Shown: positions 37,019 to 46,466, counted from the stretch's first letter. The stretch: DNA of 55,065 nucleotides from an uncultured Lentisphaeria bacterium (GCA_934661755.1 CAKUJM010000016.1:1-55065), one strand, 5' to 3'. Numbers and translations: made by a program. Notes: generated from the sequence alone by a model not told the origin.

Positions 37019-37031
37019 GGGGGGGGGGGGG
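37019..37031. repeat. Homopolymer of 13 G (C on the coding strand) in the LysM gene leader
   Basis: The tract begins 8 nt upstream of the ATG at 37011 of the LysM gene. It occupies the usual Shine-Dalgarno position. Such a tract is prone to slippage and may alter expression, but sequencing error in the length is also likely. Confidence 0.8.
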
Positions 37032-37044
37032 TATGGATTCAGGG

Positions 37045-38217
37045 TCAGTCGATCTCGAGGAATTTCCCGGCGACGGTGAGGTTGTCGATGCCATCGCCGG
37101 TGATGGCGACGGTGTCCTCGATGCGGATGCCGCCCCATGACGGGTAGTACAATCCGGGTTCAACGGTCACCACATGGCCGGCTTCCAGCAAGGTGTGGTC
37201 TGGCGGGCGCAGCGACGGCTCCTCGTGGATTTCCAGTCCCACCGAGTGTCCCAGTCCATGGAAGAAACCGTGGTAGGCGTTGGCCGAGGCATCCCAGGCG
37301 GTATTGTATCCGCATTCCTTGAAGTATCCGGCCGCCATCTGGTGGAATTGGCTGGCGGGCAGTCCCGGCCGGAGCGCTTCCAGGACCTGCAGCTGGGCGG
37401 CCAGGACAGTTTCGTAGGCGCGGCGCACCTCATCGGCGGCATGGCCCTTGACGCGGGTCCGGGTGAGGTCGCCGAAGTATCCGCTTTGTTCGTCCCTGGG
37501 GAAGATGTCCATCACGATCGGGACATTGGCGGCAATCGGGCCGGTGCCGGCCTGGTGGGGGTCGGCGCCCTGCGTGCCGGGCGCGGTGATGGTTCCGGTG
37601 GGGATCCCGCCGCGGCGGACAATTTCCGCATTGAGTTCGCCGCGGAGGATTTCCGCGGTGAGCACGGCATCATGCCACCGCAGGAATCCGTCATCGCCAA
37701 CGGCGCTTTCGCGCAGGATCTGGTCGGCACGGTCCAGGCCGGCTTCAGCCAGCCGCTGGGCGTGGCGGATGCAATCGACCTCATGGGCGGATTTGACGCG
37801 GCGTCCGGGGCAGAAGTCATCGACGGTGGCCAGGGTGATGCCCAGAGCCGTCAGGCGGTTGGCCAATGCCAGCGGGAAGTCGCCGGGCACCTGCCAGCAG
37901 GTCGTTCCCATGGCCTCGCAGACATCCAGGATTTGACGGACCGGGAACGGGATGGTTCCCATTCTTTGGGCGTTGGCGGGGGGCAGTCCCAGTTCCTGGC
38001 GCAATTTTTCGCGGTCCAGGACGGCGACTGTGCGGCGGCCCTGCTTGCGGGCGCGTCCCAGTTCCAGCGACGAGACCACCGTGGCGGTCATTTTAGGGCA
38101 GGAGAACCACAGGAATGGGTCTTCGGCGTTGAAGCCGGACTCATACAGCAATGGCGCGCAGGTGTTCGAGGCCGCGTAGATCAGTCGTCCGGCGCCGGCA
38201 GGATCACTCTTCTTCAT
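37045..38217 (-). CDS. M24-family metallopeptidase (Xaa-Pro peptidase-like)
   Basis: 390 residues. The C-terminal creatinase/aminopeptidase-P fold carries the five metal ligands: the Asp of MDIFPRD, the Asp of YFGDLTRT, the His of GLGHSVGLEIHE, the Glu of VTVEPGL and the Glu of IRIEDTV. An N-terminal domain of about 150 residues precedes it. It should cleave N-terminal residues before proline or act on small peptides in the cytoplasm. The upstream kinase-like gene overlaps its start by 14 nt. Confidence 0.9.
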   Translation of the reverse strand: MKKSDPAGAGRLIYAASNTCAPLLYESGFNAEDPFLWFSCPKMTATVVSSLELGRARKQGRRTVAVLDREKLRQELGLPPANAQRMGTIPFPVRQILDVCEAMGTTCWQVPGDFPLALANRLTALGITLATVDDFCPGRRVKSAHEVDCIRHAQRLAEAGLDRADQILRESAVGDDGFLRWHDAVLTAEILRGELNAEIVRRGGIPTGTITAPGTQGADPHQAGTGPIAANVPIVMDIFPRDEQSGYFGDLTRTRVKGHAADEVRRAYETVLAAQLQVLEALRPGLPASQFHQMAAGYFKECGYNTAWDASANAYHGFFHGLGHSVGLEIHEEPSLRPPDHTLLEAGHVVTVEPGLYYPSWGGIRIEDTVAITGDGIDNLTVAGKFLEID

Positions 38218-38872
38218 GGCGTTGGAGCTCCTTGGCGCAGAGCCGGCGGAAATCCGCCAGGCGTCTGGCGATCAGCTGCGATGGCAGGATTTGCGATGAA
38301 AGCGACATCCGTTCCAGGTCGATGATCGATACCAGCATCGGGTCGCCATCGCTGACGAAGAAGTGTTCCGGCTTGTGGTCTCGCCAGTCGAATCCGCATC
38401 CCAGCATCCGGTCGAATTCGGCGGCCACGCAGTCGATTGCCGCCTGGCATTTTTGGGGGTCGCCGCGATGGCGGTGCAAATAGCGGTCAAGCGGCACGCC
38501 GGGGACTGGCAGGCAGATCATTCCGGCGGCGCCGGGATAGCCCAGATGCGAGCGGGTCCACCAGGCGATGACCTCCGGGGTGAGAAAACAGTGGGCGGCG
38601 AGCAGTGCGTAGGCCTCGCGCTCCCGCACTGAATTGGGTGCGGGCCATCTCCAGGCAAGCAGGTCCTTGCAGACTTGCTTGAAGTAGGTGAAGTTGTCGG
38701 TCTTGACAAACACCGTGCTGCCGTCCGGCAGCTGGGTCCGGCAGGTGCGGCCACGCCGCGGGTGCTGGGATACGACCTGCCCGCCCTGGTAGCTGAGCAG
38801 CCGGTCGAGGCTGTCCAGCCCGGCGTCGTGCAGCCGTGACGACCACTGGGGGTTGATGTAGAAGCGGTCCAT
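38204..38872 (-). CDS. Lipopolysaccharide kinase-like protein (InaA/WaaP family)
   Basis: 222 residues with an abbreviated protein-kinase fold. Candidate ATP lysine is Lys57 (VFVKTD), the catalytic loop is DWRDHKPEHF (Asp165, Lys167), and the metal-binding Asp is at about 185 (IIDLER). Members phosphorylate Kdo or heptose of lipid A core. The in-frame ATG at 38941 lies in a repeat element and is rejected in favour of 38872. No clear ribosome site precedes it. Followed by the M24 peptidase with a 14-nt overlap. Confidence 0.8.
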   Translation of the reverse strand: MDRFYINPQWSSRLHDAGLDSLDRLLSYQGGQVVSQHPRRGRTCRTQLPDGSTVFVKTDNFTYFKQVCKDLLAWRWPAPNSVREREAYALLAAHCFLTPEVIAWWTRSHLGYPGAAGMICLPVPGVPLDRYLHRHRGDPQKCQAAIDCVAAEFDRMLGCGFDWRDHKPEHFFVSDGDPMLVSIIDLERMSLSSQILPSQLIARRLADFRRLCAKELQRHEEE

Positions 38873-38906
38873 TGAAGGTGATGCGTATGGCTTGAAATGG
38901 CAACGC

Positions 38907-39031
38907 CCTGAATGTCGTGATGCTGGTTCCTTATTCGCCATGACCTCGTCATTTTCCGGTCATGCATTCCCGGTGCGCATCCTGAAAATTCCCCATTCCG
39001 AGGCAGAATCACCAGCTTCACGGATCCAGGA
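38907..39031 (+). repeat. Cloverleaf-type inverted-repeat element upstream of LPS-kinase-like gene
   Basis: Left arm CCTGAATGTCGTGATGCTGG (38907-38926) and right arm CCAGCTTCACGGATCCAGGA (39012-39031). The internal segment is diverged from the other copies (for example CATTCCCGGTGCG). It lies 34 nt upstream of the kinase-like start and about 130 nt from the divergent malic enzyme gene. Confidence 0.75.
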
Positions 39032-39159
39032 ATGCGGATAATATACCCTCCGTAAAAATCACTGGAGAGGGCGGATGGCGTTGCCGGCGTAAACGGGTGC
39101 GCAGCGATTATAGTATGTGGCTTGCACTGTTCATCGATTTTTCGTGAAGGCATCCATCC

Positions 39160-40494
39160 ATGAGCCAGTCAGATCCAGCAGCCCTCAATTATCATGCCCG
39201 GCCGACGGCGGGCAAGATTTCCACAATGCCGACCAAGCCCTGCGTGACGCAGCAGGATTTGGCGCTGGCCTATACGCCGGGCGTGGCGGCGCCATGCCTG
39301 CAGATCCGGGACAATCCGCCGGATGTATACAAATACACGGTGAAGGGCAACTATGTCGCCGTGGTCTCGGATGGCACCGCAGTGCTGGGGCTGGGCGGCA
39401 TCGGGCCGGAGGCCGGTCTGCCGGTGATGGAGGGCAAGTGCGTGCTGTTCAAGCGTTTTGCGGATATCGATGCGGTGCCGTTGTGCCTGGGCAAGGTACT
39501 GGGGGCGGACGGGCGCACGGATGTCGACCGGCTGGTTGCGGCGGTGGAGACCCTGGAGCCGTCGTTCGGCGGGATCAACCTGGAGGACATTGCCGCGCCG
39601 GCGTGCTTCCGGGTCGAGCAGGAGCTCAAGCGCCGCATGGGCATTCCGGTTTTCCATGACGACCAGCATGGCACCGCCATCATCTCGCTGGCGGCGCTGA
39701 TCAATGCCGCCAGGTTGACCGGACGCCGGCTGGATGAACTCAAGGTGGCGGCCAGCGGCGCCGGCGCCGCCGGGCTCAGTTGCCTGCGATTCTATGTGGC
39801 GGCGGGGGTTCGCCGGGAAAATATCGTGGTATGCGACATCAATGGCGTGGTCACTGCGGAGAGCGCCCGCAGTCCCGAGCAGCTGGAGCTGGCCACCTCG
39901 CGCACCGATGTGCATTCCCTGGCGGATGCGATGCGCGGCGCCGATGTCTTCCTGGGCTGTTCCGCCGCCAACCTGGTTAGCGAGGAGATGGTGCGATCCA
40001 TGGCGCCGTCTCCGGTGGTCTTTGCCATGGCCAACCCCACTCCGGAGATCATGCCGGAGCGTGCGCTGGCGGCCGGCGCCGCCGTGGTCGGTACCGGCCG
40101 GACCGATTTTCCGAACCAGATCAACAACGTGCTGGGATTCCCCGGGATCTTCCGCGGGGCGCTTGATTGCCGCGCCCGCGACATCACCACCGGGATGCAG
40201 ATGGCGGCCGCCCGTGCCCTGGCGCAGCTGGCGCAGCTGCCGGTTGCGGGCCGGGTGCGGGAAGTCCTGGAGCGCGCCTATCCCGGCGATGCCGCCGCGG
40301 GGGTCTTCGACGGTGAAAATCCGCTGAAAACCAGCTATGTCATCCCCAAGCCCTTCGATCCGCGGGTGGTGCCGCATGTGGCGCGCTGCGTCGTGGCCTC
40401 GGCGATGGAGGAGGGCGTGGCCCAGGTCGCCGTTGATGACCTGGATGCCTACGAACAGGAAGTGGCGGCGCGGATCGCCCGCGCCGGCGCATAG
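39160..40494 (+). CDS. NAD(P)-dependent malic enzyme
   Basis: 444 residues. Oxidatively decarboxylates malate to pyruvate. The N-terminal malic domain contains YTPGVAAPC and FKRFADIDAVPL. The NAD-binding domain has the GAGAAG-type loop (SGAGAAGLSC). The length corresponds to the short bacterial form without a phosphotransacetylase domain. GAAGG upstream of the ATG may serve as ribosome site. serS follows after 72 nt. Confidence 0.92.
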   Translation: MSQSDPAALNYHARPTAGKISTMPTKPCVTQQDLALAYTPGVAAPCLQIRDNPPDVYKYTVKGNYVAVVSDGTAVLGLGGIGPEAGLPVMEGKCVLFKRFADIDAVPLCLGKVLGADGRTDVDRLVAAVETLEPSFGGINLEDIAAPACFRVEQELKRRMGIPVFHDDQHGTAIISLAALINAARLTGRRLDELKVAASGAGAAGLSCLRFYVAAGVRRENIVVCDINGVVTAESARSPEQLELATSRTDVHSLADAMRGADVFLGCSAANLVSEEMVRSMAPSPVVFAMANPTPEIMPERALAAGAAVVGTGRTDFPNQINNVLGFPGIFRGALDCRARDITTGMQMAAARALAQLAQLPVAGRVREVLERAYPGDAAAGVFDGENPLKTSYVIPKPFDPRVVPHVARCVVASAMEEGVAQVAVDDLDAYEQEVAARIARAGA

Positions 40495-40566
40495 CGGTAA
40501 TTTGCAAGTCAGCGAAGCAGATGGGGCGCCGGAGGATGGCGCCGGACAATTAGGAAGAAAACAACC

Positions 40567-41886
40567 ATGATTGACATTAAAATCCTGCGGGAGAATCCGG
40601 AGCTGGTCAAGGCGACTGCCGCCAAGCGCAAGTGCAACAAGGAAATGGTCGACGTCGATGCCTTGTATGCCAATGACCAGCAGTATCTGAAGCTGGTGCA
40701 CGAGACCGAGACGCTGCGTTCGGAGCGCAATCGTCTTTCCAGGGAATGCCAGAGCAACCCCGAGGCGCGCCAGAAGGTCAAGGAGCTGAAGCAGGAGCTG
40801 GCCGAGAAGGAGAAGCTCCAGGAGGAGCTCAAGGCAAAGGTCGACGAGGCGATGACCTGGTTGCCGAACATGCTTTCTCCGGAGGCCCCGGAGGGCGAGA
40901 GCGACGCCGACAACGTCGAGATCAAGCGCATCGGCCAGCGGCCGGTGTTCGATTTCAAGCCGCGCGACCACCAGGAGCTTGGGGATTTGCTGGGCATCAT
41001 CGACACCCAGCGCGGCGCGAAGGTGGCCCAGGCCGGATTCTACTACTGGGTAGGCAAGGGCGCCATTTTGGCGCAGTCGATGTTCTTCTGGGCGCAGAAG
41101 GAGCTGGCGAAGCGCGGCTTCAAGGTGATGATGTCGCCCTGCGCCGCCAAGGCCCGTACGCTTTTCGGCACGGGCTACCTGCCGTTCTTCAAGGATCAGA
41201 TCTATCCGATCACCGGCGAGGATCTGTGCCTGATCGGCACTGCCGAGCAGACGCTGGTGGGCTATCATGCCGACGAGACCCTCGACGGCGACCGTCTGCC
41301 CGAGCGTCTGACTGCATTCACGCCCTGTTTCCGCACCGAGGCCGGATCCTACGGGAAGGAGTCCCGCGGCATCTTCCGCGTCCATCAATTCCACAAGGTC
41401 GAGCAGATCATCTTCTGCCATCCGTCGGAGTCGCCGGCGATGATGGACGAGTGCCTGGCCAACGAGGAGTATTTCCTGCAGCAGCTGGGGATTCCGTACC
41501 ACGTCGTCAATGTGTGTCTCGGCGACCTGGGCGCGCCCGCGTTCAAGAAGTACGACACCGAGGCGTGGTTTCCCGGGTACAACGGCTATCGCGAATCCGT
41601 CCGCGAGGATGGCGCCAAATGCTGGGTCCCGGATGACGATCATCCCGGCTACCGCGAGGTCACCAGCAACTCCAATCTCACGGAGTTCCAGAGCCGCCGC
41701 CTGAATATCCGCTTCAAGGACGCCGATGGCGCCAAGGGGTTCGTGCATACCATTTCGGCCACCGGCTTGACCGACCGCGTGGTGTGCGCCATCCTCGAGA
41801 ACCACCAGCGTGCCGATGGCTCGGTGGTGGTGCCGGAGGTGTTGCGTCCATACACCGGATTCGACGTCATCGAGCCGGGAAAATAG
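40567..41886 (+). CDS. serS: Seryl-tRNA synthetase
   Basis: 439 residues. Charges tRNA-Ser. An N-terminal antiparallel coiled coil (about 25-100, tRNA-binding arm) precedes the class II catalytic core: TAEQTLV motif, motif 2 region CFRTEAGSYGKESRGIFRVHQF and the motif 3 region with the terminal arginine. AGGAAG lies upstream of the ATG. ispD follows after 35 nt. Confidence 0.95.
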   Translation: MIDIKILRENPELVKATAAKRKCNKEMVDVDALYANDQQYLKLVHETETLRSERNRLSRECQSNPEARQKVKELKQELAEKEKLQEELKAKVDEAMTWLPNMLSPEAPEGESDADNVEIKRIGQRPVFDFKPRDHQELGDLLGIIDTQRGAKVAQAGFYYWVGKGAILAQSMFFWAQKELAKRGFKVMMSPCAAKARTLFGTGYLPFFKDQIYPITGEDLCLIGTAEQTLVGYHADETLDGDRLPERLTAFTPCFRTEAGSYGKESRGIFRVHQFHKVEQIIFCHPSESPAMMDECLANEEYFLQQLGIPYHVVNVCLGDLGAPAFKKYDTEAWFPGYNGYRESVREDGAKCWVPDDDHPGYREVTSNSNLTEFQSRRLNIRFKDADGAKGFVHTISATGLTDRVVCAILENHQRADGSVVVPEVLRPYTGFDVIEPGK

Positions 41887-41921
41887 CCGACGGCGGGGTT
41901 TCGGAGGGGGGATGCAATGCC

Positions 41922-42641
41922 ATGGATTTGCCGTTGAAGCAACTGGGCATCATCATCGCGGCCGGCGGCAGCTCGCGGCGCTTTGGCGGCGACAAATTGC
42001 TGGAGCTGCTGGACGGCCTGCCGGTGTTCTGCCACTGCATCCGTGCCTTTGTCCAATTGCCTGGGGGACCGCGCATGGTGGTGGTGGTGTCGCCCGCGCA
42101 TCTGGCGGCGTATCGGGATGCGGTTGAGTGCCATCTGCCGGCGGCGTCCGGCCGTCTGGAATGGGTGGAAGGCGGCGGCAGCCGCCTGGAGTCGGTCCGC
42201 AACGGCTTCAATTGCCTGATGGACGCCGATCCGGCACGCCGCCCCGGCGTTGTCGCCGTGCATGATGCCGCCAGGCCGTACGCCGATGCCGGCATGGTTC
42301 TTTCATGCCTGGAGGCGATGGACGGCCGGCATCTGGATGGATGCATCATGTCGCGCGAGCTGACCGAGACGATACATCGTTATGATGCCGGGTCGGAGCT
42401 GCTTGCCGCCGCCGGCGCGCGCAGTTCGTTCCGGGTGGCCGAGACGCCGCAGCTGTTCAGAAGCGCGGTTTTGGCGCGTGCGTATGCACAATGCGGCGTC
42501 ATGGATGGAGGATCGGCCATTCCGACCGACGAGGCAGGGCTGGTGATGCGGCTGGATGGCGTCCGCATCGGCGCAGTTTCCGCTTCCCGTCCGAATCCCA
42601 AGATAACCTACCGGCATGACCTGGTATCAAAGAGCATGTAG
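41922..42641 (+). CDS. ispD: 2-C-methyl-D-erythritol 4-phosphate cytidylyltransferase
   Basis: 239 residues. Transfers CMP to methylerythritol phosphate in the MEP pathway of isoprenoid synthesis. N-terminal CTP-binding signature AAGGSSRRFGGDK, the VHDAARP motif (about 110) and TDEAGLV near the C-terminus are in place. The ATG at 41922 is preceded by GGAGGGGGG. The frame is open back to 41784 within serS, but that part is not IspD-like. The next gene overlaps by 26 nt. Confidence 0.93.
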   Translation: MDLPLKQLGIIIAAGGSSRRFGGDKLLELLDGLPVFCHCIRAFVQLPGGPRMVVVVSPAHLAAYRDAVECHLPAASGRLEWVEGGGSRLESVRNGFNCLMDADPARRPGVVAVHDAARPYADAGMVLSCLEAMDGRHLDGCIMSRELTETIHRYDAGSELLAAAGARSSFRVAETPQLFRSAVLARAYAQCGVMDGGSAIPTDEAGLVMRLDGVRIGAVSASRPNPKITYRHDLVSKSM

Positions 42642-43845
42642 GAGGTGGGGTTTTCCCGCCTATTTGGCGACGTTGTTTCTGGGCGCCTTCAACGACAACG
42701 TCTCGAAGTTGCTGGTGATCTGCTTTGGCACGGCGGCGCTGGGGAAGGGCTCCCCGGCCGCATCCACCTTCATGATGCTGGCCGCGGCCGGCTTCATCCT
42801 GCCGTATTTGCTGTTTTCCTCGGCAGCGGGTTTTCTGGCCGACCGTTTCAGCAAGCGCGGGGTGATGATTTGGGCCAAAGTGGCGGAGATCGCCATCATG
42901 GCTGCCGGCCTGGTGCTGGCGTATCATCATGCGCTATACGGATTGCTGCTGGTGTTGTTTGCGATGGGGAGTCAGAGCGCCTTCTTTTCCCCGGCAAAAT
43001 ATGGCTTCCTGCCGGAGACTTTCCCGGAGGAAAGGCTTTCGCGGGCCAACGGCCTCACCCAGCTGTTCACCTTCCTGGCCATCATCATCGGCGGGTGGCT
43101 GGGAGGGATGCTTTCGGACGCGTATATCGGCAATCCCGCCGGCGGATTCGGGTGGTGCGTCGGCTTTGCAATTGCCGGGACGCTGTCCAGTGTGCTGATC
43201 ACGCCGACGCCCGGGGGCGACCGCGCATCGCGCTTCCGCCTGGGGGATCCGATTCGGCCGCACTGGCAGACCATCAAGGAAATCGCCCGCGACCGCACGC
43301 TGCTGGTGGCGGTGCTGGGCAATACCTTTTTCTGGTTTCTCGGGACTATCTTCCAGCTGTCGTTGATGGTGCTGGTGCAGAACACCCTCAAGGGCGACAG
43401 CGCGATGGTGGGGAATCTCCAGGGCGCAGTGGCGCTGGGCATCGGCCTGGGGTGCGTCTGTGCCGGGCTGCTGTCGCGCGGAAGAATCGCCTACGGCTTT
43501 GTCACGCCGGCGGCGCTGGCCATGGGCGCGACCGCCTTGCTGCTGGCGCTGTTGGGCGGCATGGTCGTGCCGGCATTCGCGCTTACCGTGCTGCTGGGCT
43601 TCTGCACCGGATTCTACCAGCTGCCGTTGAGCACCGCAATCCAGCAGCGCGCACCGCAGGGATGCCGCGGGCGCTATATTGGCGCCAGCAACGCCCTGGA
43701 CTGCGTTTCAATGCTGACCGGCAGCCTCTTCCTGTGGATCCTCCAGGTGGCATTCCATTGCGATGCCCGGGAGGTGATCGCGGTCGTCGCGGCCATCATC
43801 TTCGTGGCGGCCGCCATGCTGTTCAAATATCTGCGATGGGAATAG
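42616..43845 (+). CDS. MFS transporter, lysophospholipid transporter (LplT)-like
   Basis: 409 residues with 11-12 hydrophobic segments. The N-terminal FLGAFNDNVSKLLVI and the loop FFSPAKYGFLPE are typical of the LplT/Aas-associated MFS subgroup, which flips lysophospholipids inward for re-acylation. No acyltransferase gene is next to it. It overlaps the ispD end by 26 nt and ends 4 nt from the convergent zf-HC2 gene. Confidence 0.85.
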   Translation: MTWYQRACRRWGFPAYLATLFLGAFNDNVSKLLVICFGTAALGKGSPAASTFMMLAAAGFILPYLLFSSAAGFLADRFSKRGVMIWAKVAEIAIMAAGLVLAYHHALYGLLLVLFAMGSQSAFFSPAKYGFLPETFPEERLSRANGLTQLFTFLAIIIGGWLGGMLSDAYIGNPAGGFGWCVGFAIAGTLSSVLITPTPGGDRASRFRLGDPIRPHWQTIKEIARDRTLLVAVLGNTFFWFLGTIFQLSLMVLVQNTLKGDSAMVGNLQGAVALGIGLGCVCAGLLSRGRIAYGFVTPAALAMGATALLLALLGGMVVPAFALTVLLGFCTGFYQLPLSTAIQQRAPQGCRGRYIGASNALDCVSMLTGSLFLWILQVAFHCDAREVIAVVAAIIFVAAAMLFKYLRWE

Positions 43846-43849
43846 CTGG

Positions 43850-44125
43850 TCATGCCTGGCTGGGAGATGGCGGGGTCGGATTGCCGTGATGGCGGCGTCC
43901 GGCCTTGTGCCGCCGGTCGTATTCGCTAAGCTGGGAGGAAAAGCGGGTGTATTCGTGGACGCTGTCCGACAATTCGGAGGCAAAGGCGTCATCGCTTGAG
44001 AGCTCCTCCAGCAATTTTGCGCATTGGCCGCATTTTTTCAGATGGCATGCGCAGACAATGCGCCTGAAGAATCCCATGCTGCGGCTGCGGTATAGTTCGA
44101 GTTCCGATTTGGTGTAGTGGCTCAT
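43850..44125 (-). CDS. Small zf-HC2-type putative anti-sigma protein
   Basis: 91 residues, no membrane segment. A zinc-binding motif of the anti-sigma HC2 type is visible: CACHLKKCGQCAKLL (His-x3-Cys-x2-Cys). The gene follows the ECF sigma gene by only 5 nt, which supports a cytoplasmic anti-sigma role, and release might depend on the kinase encoded next in the cluster. That role is inferred from the motif and position. Confidence 0.72.
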   Translation of the reverse strand: MSHYTKSELELYRSRSMGFFRRIVCACHLKKCGQCAKLLEELSSDDAFASELSDSVHEYTRFSSQLSEYDRRHKAGRRHHGNPTPPSPSQA

Positions 44126-44130
44126 AGGTC

Positions 44131-44757
44131 CTATTTGTCCTCGTATTGCTTGATGATATCGCGGATTATGGCCAGGCAGCGGTGTTTGTACACGTAGACC
44201 GAGTTCTCGGAGATTCCCAGGAATCTGGCCACATCCCGGGGGGAACGGCCGCGGATCACGGTCATTTCGTAGGCATTGTAGGTCTGGGGTTCGACCCGGT
44301 TGCGCAATTCGTCGTTGGCCATGTAGAAGTTGTGCATGCGGAATTCGTGTTCGAGCATCTGGTCGAAGCTGTGTTCCTCGTCAGTCACCGCACTGTCGGG
44401 GGTGGAGTCCAGGGGCTGGTTGAACTTGTCGTTCCGCAGGTTCTTGTTCATCATTTTCCTCCCCTGATTCCTGACAATCCCGGCCAGATAGTGCCGGAAA
44501 CGTCCTTTTTCGGGATCGTAGACAAAGCCGACGTCGTCGGGAATGGCCTCCGGGTTGTAATTTCCGCCGATGATGCTCTTCTGGAAGATTTCCCGCATGA
44601 CCTGCTGCACCAGGTCATCGCATTCGTCAGGGGTCAGCCGGAGGTTGCAGCCGATTTTGCAGATGAATGGCCGGTAGGTGTCATAGAACTCGCTCCAGGC
44701 GATCTGGTCGCCGGATTTGATTCGCATCAGCAGGGATTTGCGGGTGGTGTAGGACAT
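44131..44757 (-). CDS. ECF-type RNA polymerase sigma factor
   Basis: 208 residues. Region 2 (about 10-90: EFYDTYRPFI, then DECDDLVQQVMREIF) and region 4 (about 140-205: VARFLGISENSVYVYKHRCL) surround a longer than usual linker. Lacks regions 1 and 3. Followed by the zf-HC2 gene and preceded on the same strand by a membrane Ser/Thr kinase gene 115 nt away. Such grouping resembles kinase-linked ECF systems described in Planctomycetes. Confidence 0.88.
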   Translation of the reverse strand: MSYTTRKSLLMRIKSGDQIAWSEFYDTYRPFICKIGCNLRLTPDECDDLVQQVMREIFQKSIIGGNYNPEAIPDDVGFVYDPEKGRFRHYLAGIVRNQGRKMMNKNLRNDKFNQPLDSTPDSAVTDEEHSFDQMLEHEFRMHNFYMANDELRNRVEPQTYNAYEMTVIRGRSPRDVARFLGISENSVYVYKHRCLAIIRDIIKQYEDK

Positions 44758-44872
44758 GTGCGGCGGAGGGGAGGTGGTGATGGAAAATGGCGGAAATTGG
44801 CCACGGCCTGTGCGTCTTACATAAGGCTACCGGCGATGCCGGGGTTTATTACATCGTCGCAGATATTATTTT

Positions 44873-46429
44873 TCAATCCGCAGCCGGCGCGAGCTGCAGG
44901 GAGTCATTCACCGCCAGGAAGATTCCCAGGTCACGGGAAGCGTGAGCCGGGGTCATGATGGCCATGATGGCCAGGGTGTGGCTGGCGTCGGGGTAGACAT
45001 AGCATAGCGCCCGGTGGTTCGTGGCAAGTCTGCCGAGGATCTGGACGACTTGGGCATTATGCCGCGGATCACGGTATTGGCGCACCGAGGTGATGTCGAG
45101 GTCTTTGCCAAGATAGGGCTTGAGCATTCCCGCGATCCCCGCCGGCGGGCGGTGGATGAAGGCCCTGGCGGTCAATGGGATGATCGCCAGGGCAATGACG
45201 CTGCTGGCGGAATCGGCATTGGCGGGGGTGAGCAGACCGTGGATTGGCATTGGCGGCTGCATCCTGGCGCCGGAGATCTCGTTGCGTCCGAATGACCGCC
45301 ATCCCGGCGGAATGGCAACCGAGGATCGGCCGTCACCGAAGGCGAAGCGCTTTTGTCCGGCGGCGTCCATCTGGGCGTTTTTCCGGGAAAGGCGGATGGC
45401 GGCGGCCAGCTCCGCAGTGGTGCTGTCGGCGTCATCCTGCACATGGCCGACCAGTGAAGCGATGGCAAACCCCATGGATATTGTGACGAAGGCGGTTGCC
45501 AGCCAATGGCTTCGCATGGCGAAGATCGGTCGCAGGCAGAGCGATTTGAACAGCCTCCTGCCGGAAAGGCAGCAGTAGTGGAGTTGGTCGCGGATCGTCG
45601 CGCCTTCCTTGCAGATCATGGCGATCCGCCCCAGTTCCGCGGCGATCGCGGGGAGGCTGGTGAGCCGCAGGGCCGGCTGTCGGGCGCACAGCTGGTTGGT
45701 CAGGCTGTTGAGCAGCTTGTTGGCGGGCAGCGAAGTGGCGAAGTCTTCCGGCAGATGGGGGAACTGGCTGGCGTTGTTGCCGGTGATGCAGCAATAGATG
45801 ATCTTGCCGAAGGCATAGATGTCGTTTTGCTGTCGTGATTTCCGGCTGTTCCGGCTGCCTGGGACGTCCGCCTGCTGGCTTTCCGGCGGGATGAAGTTCA
45901 AGGTCCCGGCCAGCTGGGTCAGGCTGTCGGTCAGTGGCGACAGCAACCCCAGATCCGCCAATGTCGGACGTCCACGCACAAACAGGATGTTCTCCGGCTT
46001 GATGTCGCGGTGGGCGAAGCCGGCATCATGGATGGCCACGATGCTCTCAAGGATGCTGGAGAGCACTGGAAGCAGATCCCGCTGCGGCAGCGGGCCGGCG
46101 GAGAGCCGGTATGCCAGGGTGTCGGGGACATATCCTTTGCTGCCAGGCGCCGCATCCGCCGGTTCCATGGTGTAATACAGCGAGTCGTCATTCTGGTTGA
46201 CGTTGTACAGCCGCAGCAGCCCCGGGGTGTTCTCCGCCAATTTGCGGTAGTTGGTGATCCCCTTGAGCTCGCGCTGCCACTGGCTCCCCAGGCGCATCTT
46301 GGAGATGATCTTCAATGCCAGCGGCTTCCCCGAGGAGTCATGGCAATAGTAGACTTCACCATATGCGCCGCCGCCACAGCAGCGGATGACTGTGATGCCG
46401 TCGAAGATGGTTTGTCCCGGGGAGAACAT
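44873..46429 (-). CDS. Membrane Ser/Thr protein kinase
   Basis: 518 residues. Kinase domain (about 10-270): Gly loop GGGAYGEV, ATP lysine in ALKII, catalytic loop HRDIKPENIL, DLG in place of DFG, and PPE. All catalytic residues are present. A single membrane helix lies at about 307-328, leaving roughly 190 residues outside the cytoplasm with no recognised fold. Adjacent to the ECF sigma and anti-sigma genes on the same strand, so it may govern that sigma factor. The repeat element at 46467-46592 ends 37 nt upstream of the start; no ribosome site is obvious. Confidence 0.9.
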   Translation of the reverse strand: MFSPGQTIFDGITVIRCCGGGAYGEVYYCHDSSGKPLALKIISKMRLGSQWQRELKGITNYRKLAENTPGLLRLYNVNQNDDSLYYTMEPADAAPGSKGYVPDTLAYRLSAGPLPQRDLLPVLSSILESIVAIHDAGFAHRDIKPENILFVRGRPTLADLGLLSPLTDSLTQLAGTLNFIPPESQQADVPGSRNSRKSRQQNDIYAFGKIIYCCITGNNASQFPHLPEDFATSLPANKLLNSLTNQLCARQPALRLTSLPAIAAELGRIAMICKEGATIRDQLHYCCLSGRRLFKSLCLRPIFAMRSHWLATAFVTISMGFAIASLVGHVQDDADSTTAELAAAIRLSRKNAQMDAAGQKRFAFGDGRSSVAIPPGWRSFGRNEISGARMQPPMPIHGLLTPANADSASSVIALAIIPLTARAFIHRPPAGIAGMLKPYLGKDLDITSVRQYRDPRHNAQVVQILGRLATNHRALCYVYPDASHTLAIMAIMTPAHASRDLGIFLAVNDSLQLAPAAD

Positions 46430-46466
46430 CGTGAATGGAACGGGGAAAAATGGCGGCGCAATACTG

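Noticed and set aside
39169..41805. An 878-codon minus-strand open frame opposite malic enzyme and serS
   Set aside because: An antisense frame kept open by strong codon bias; both plus-strand genes have full motifs.
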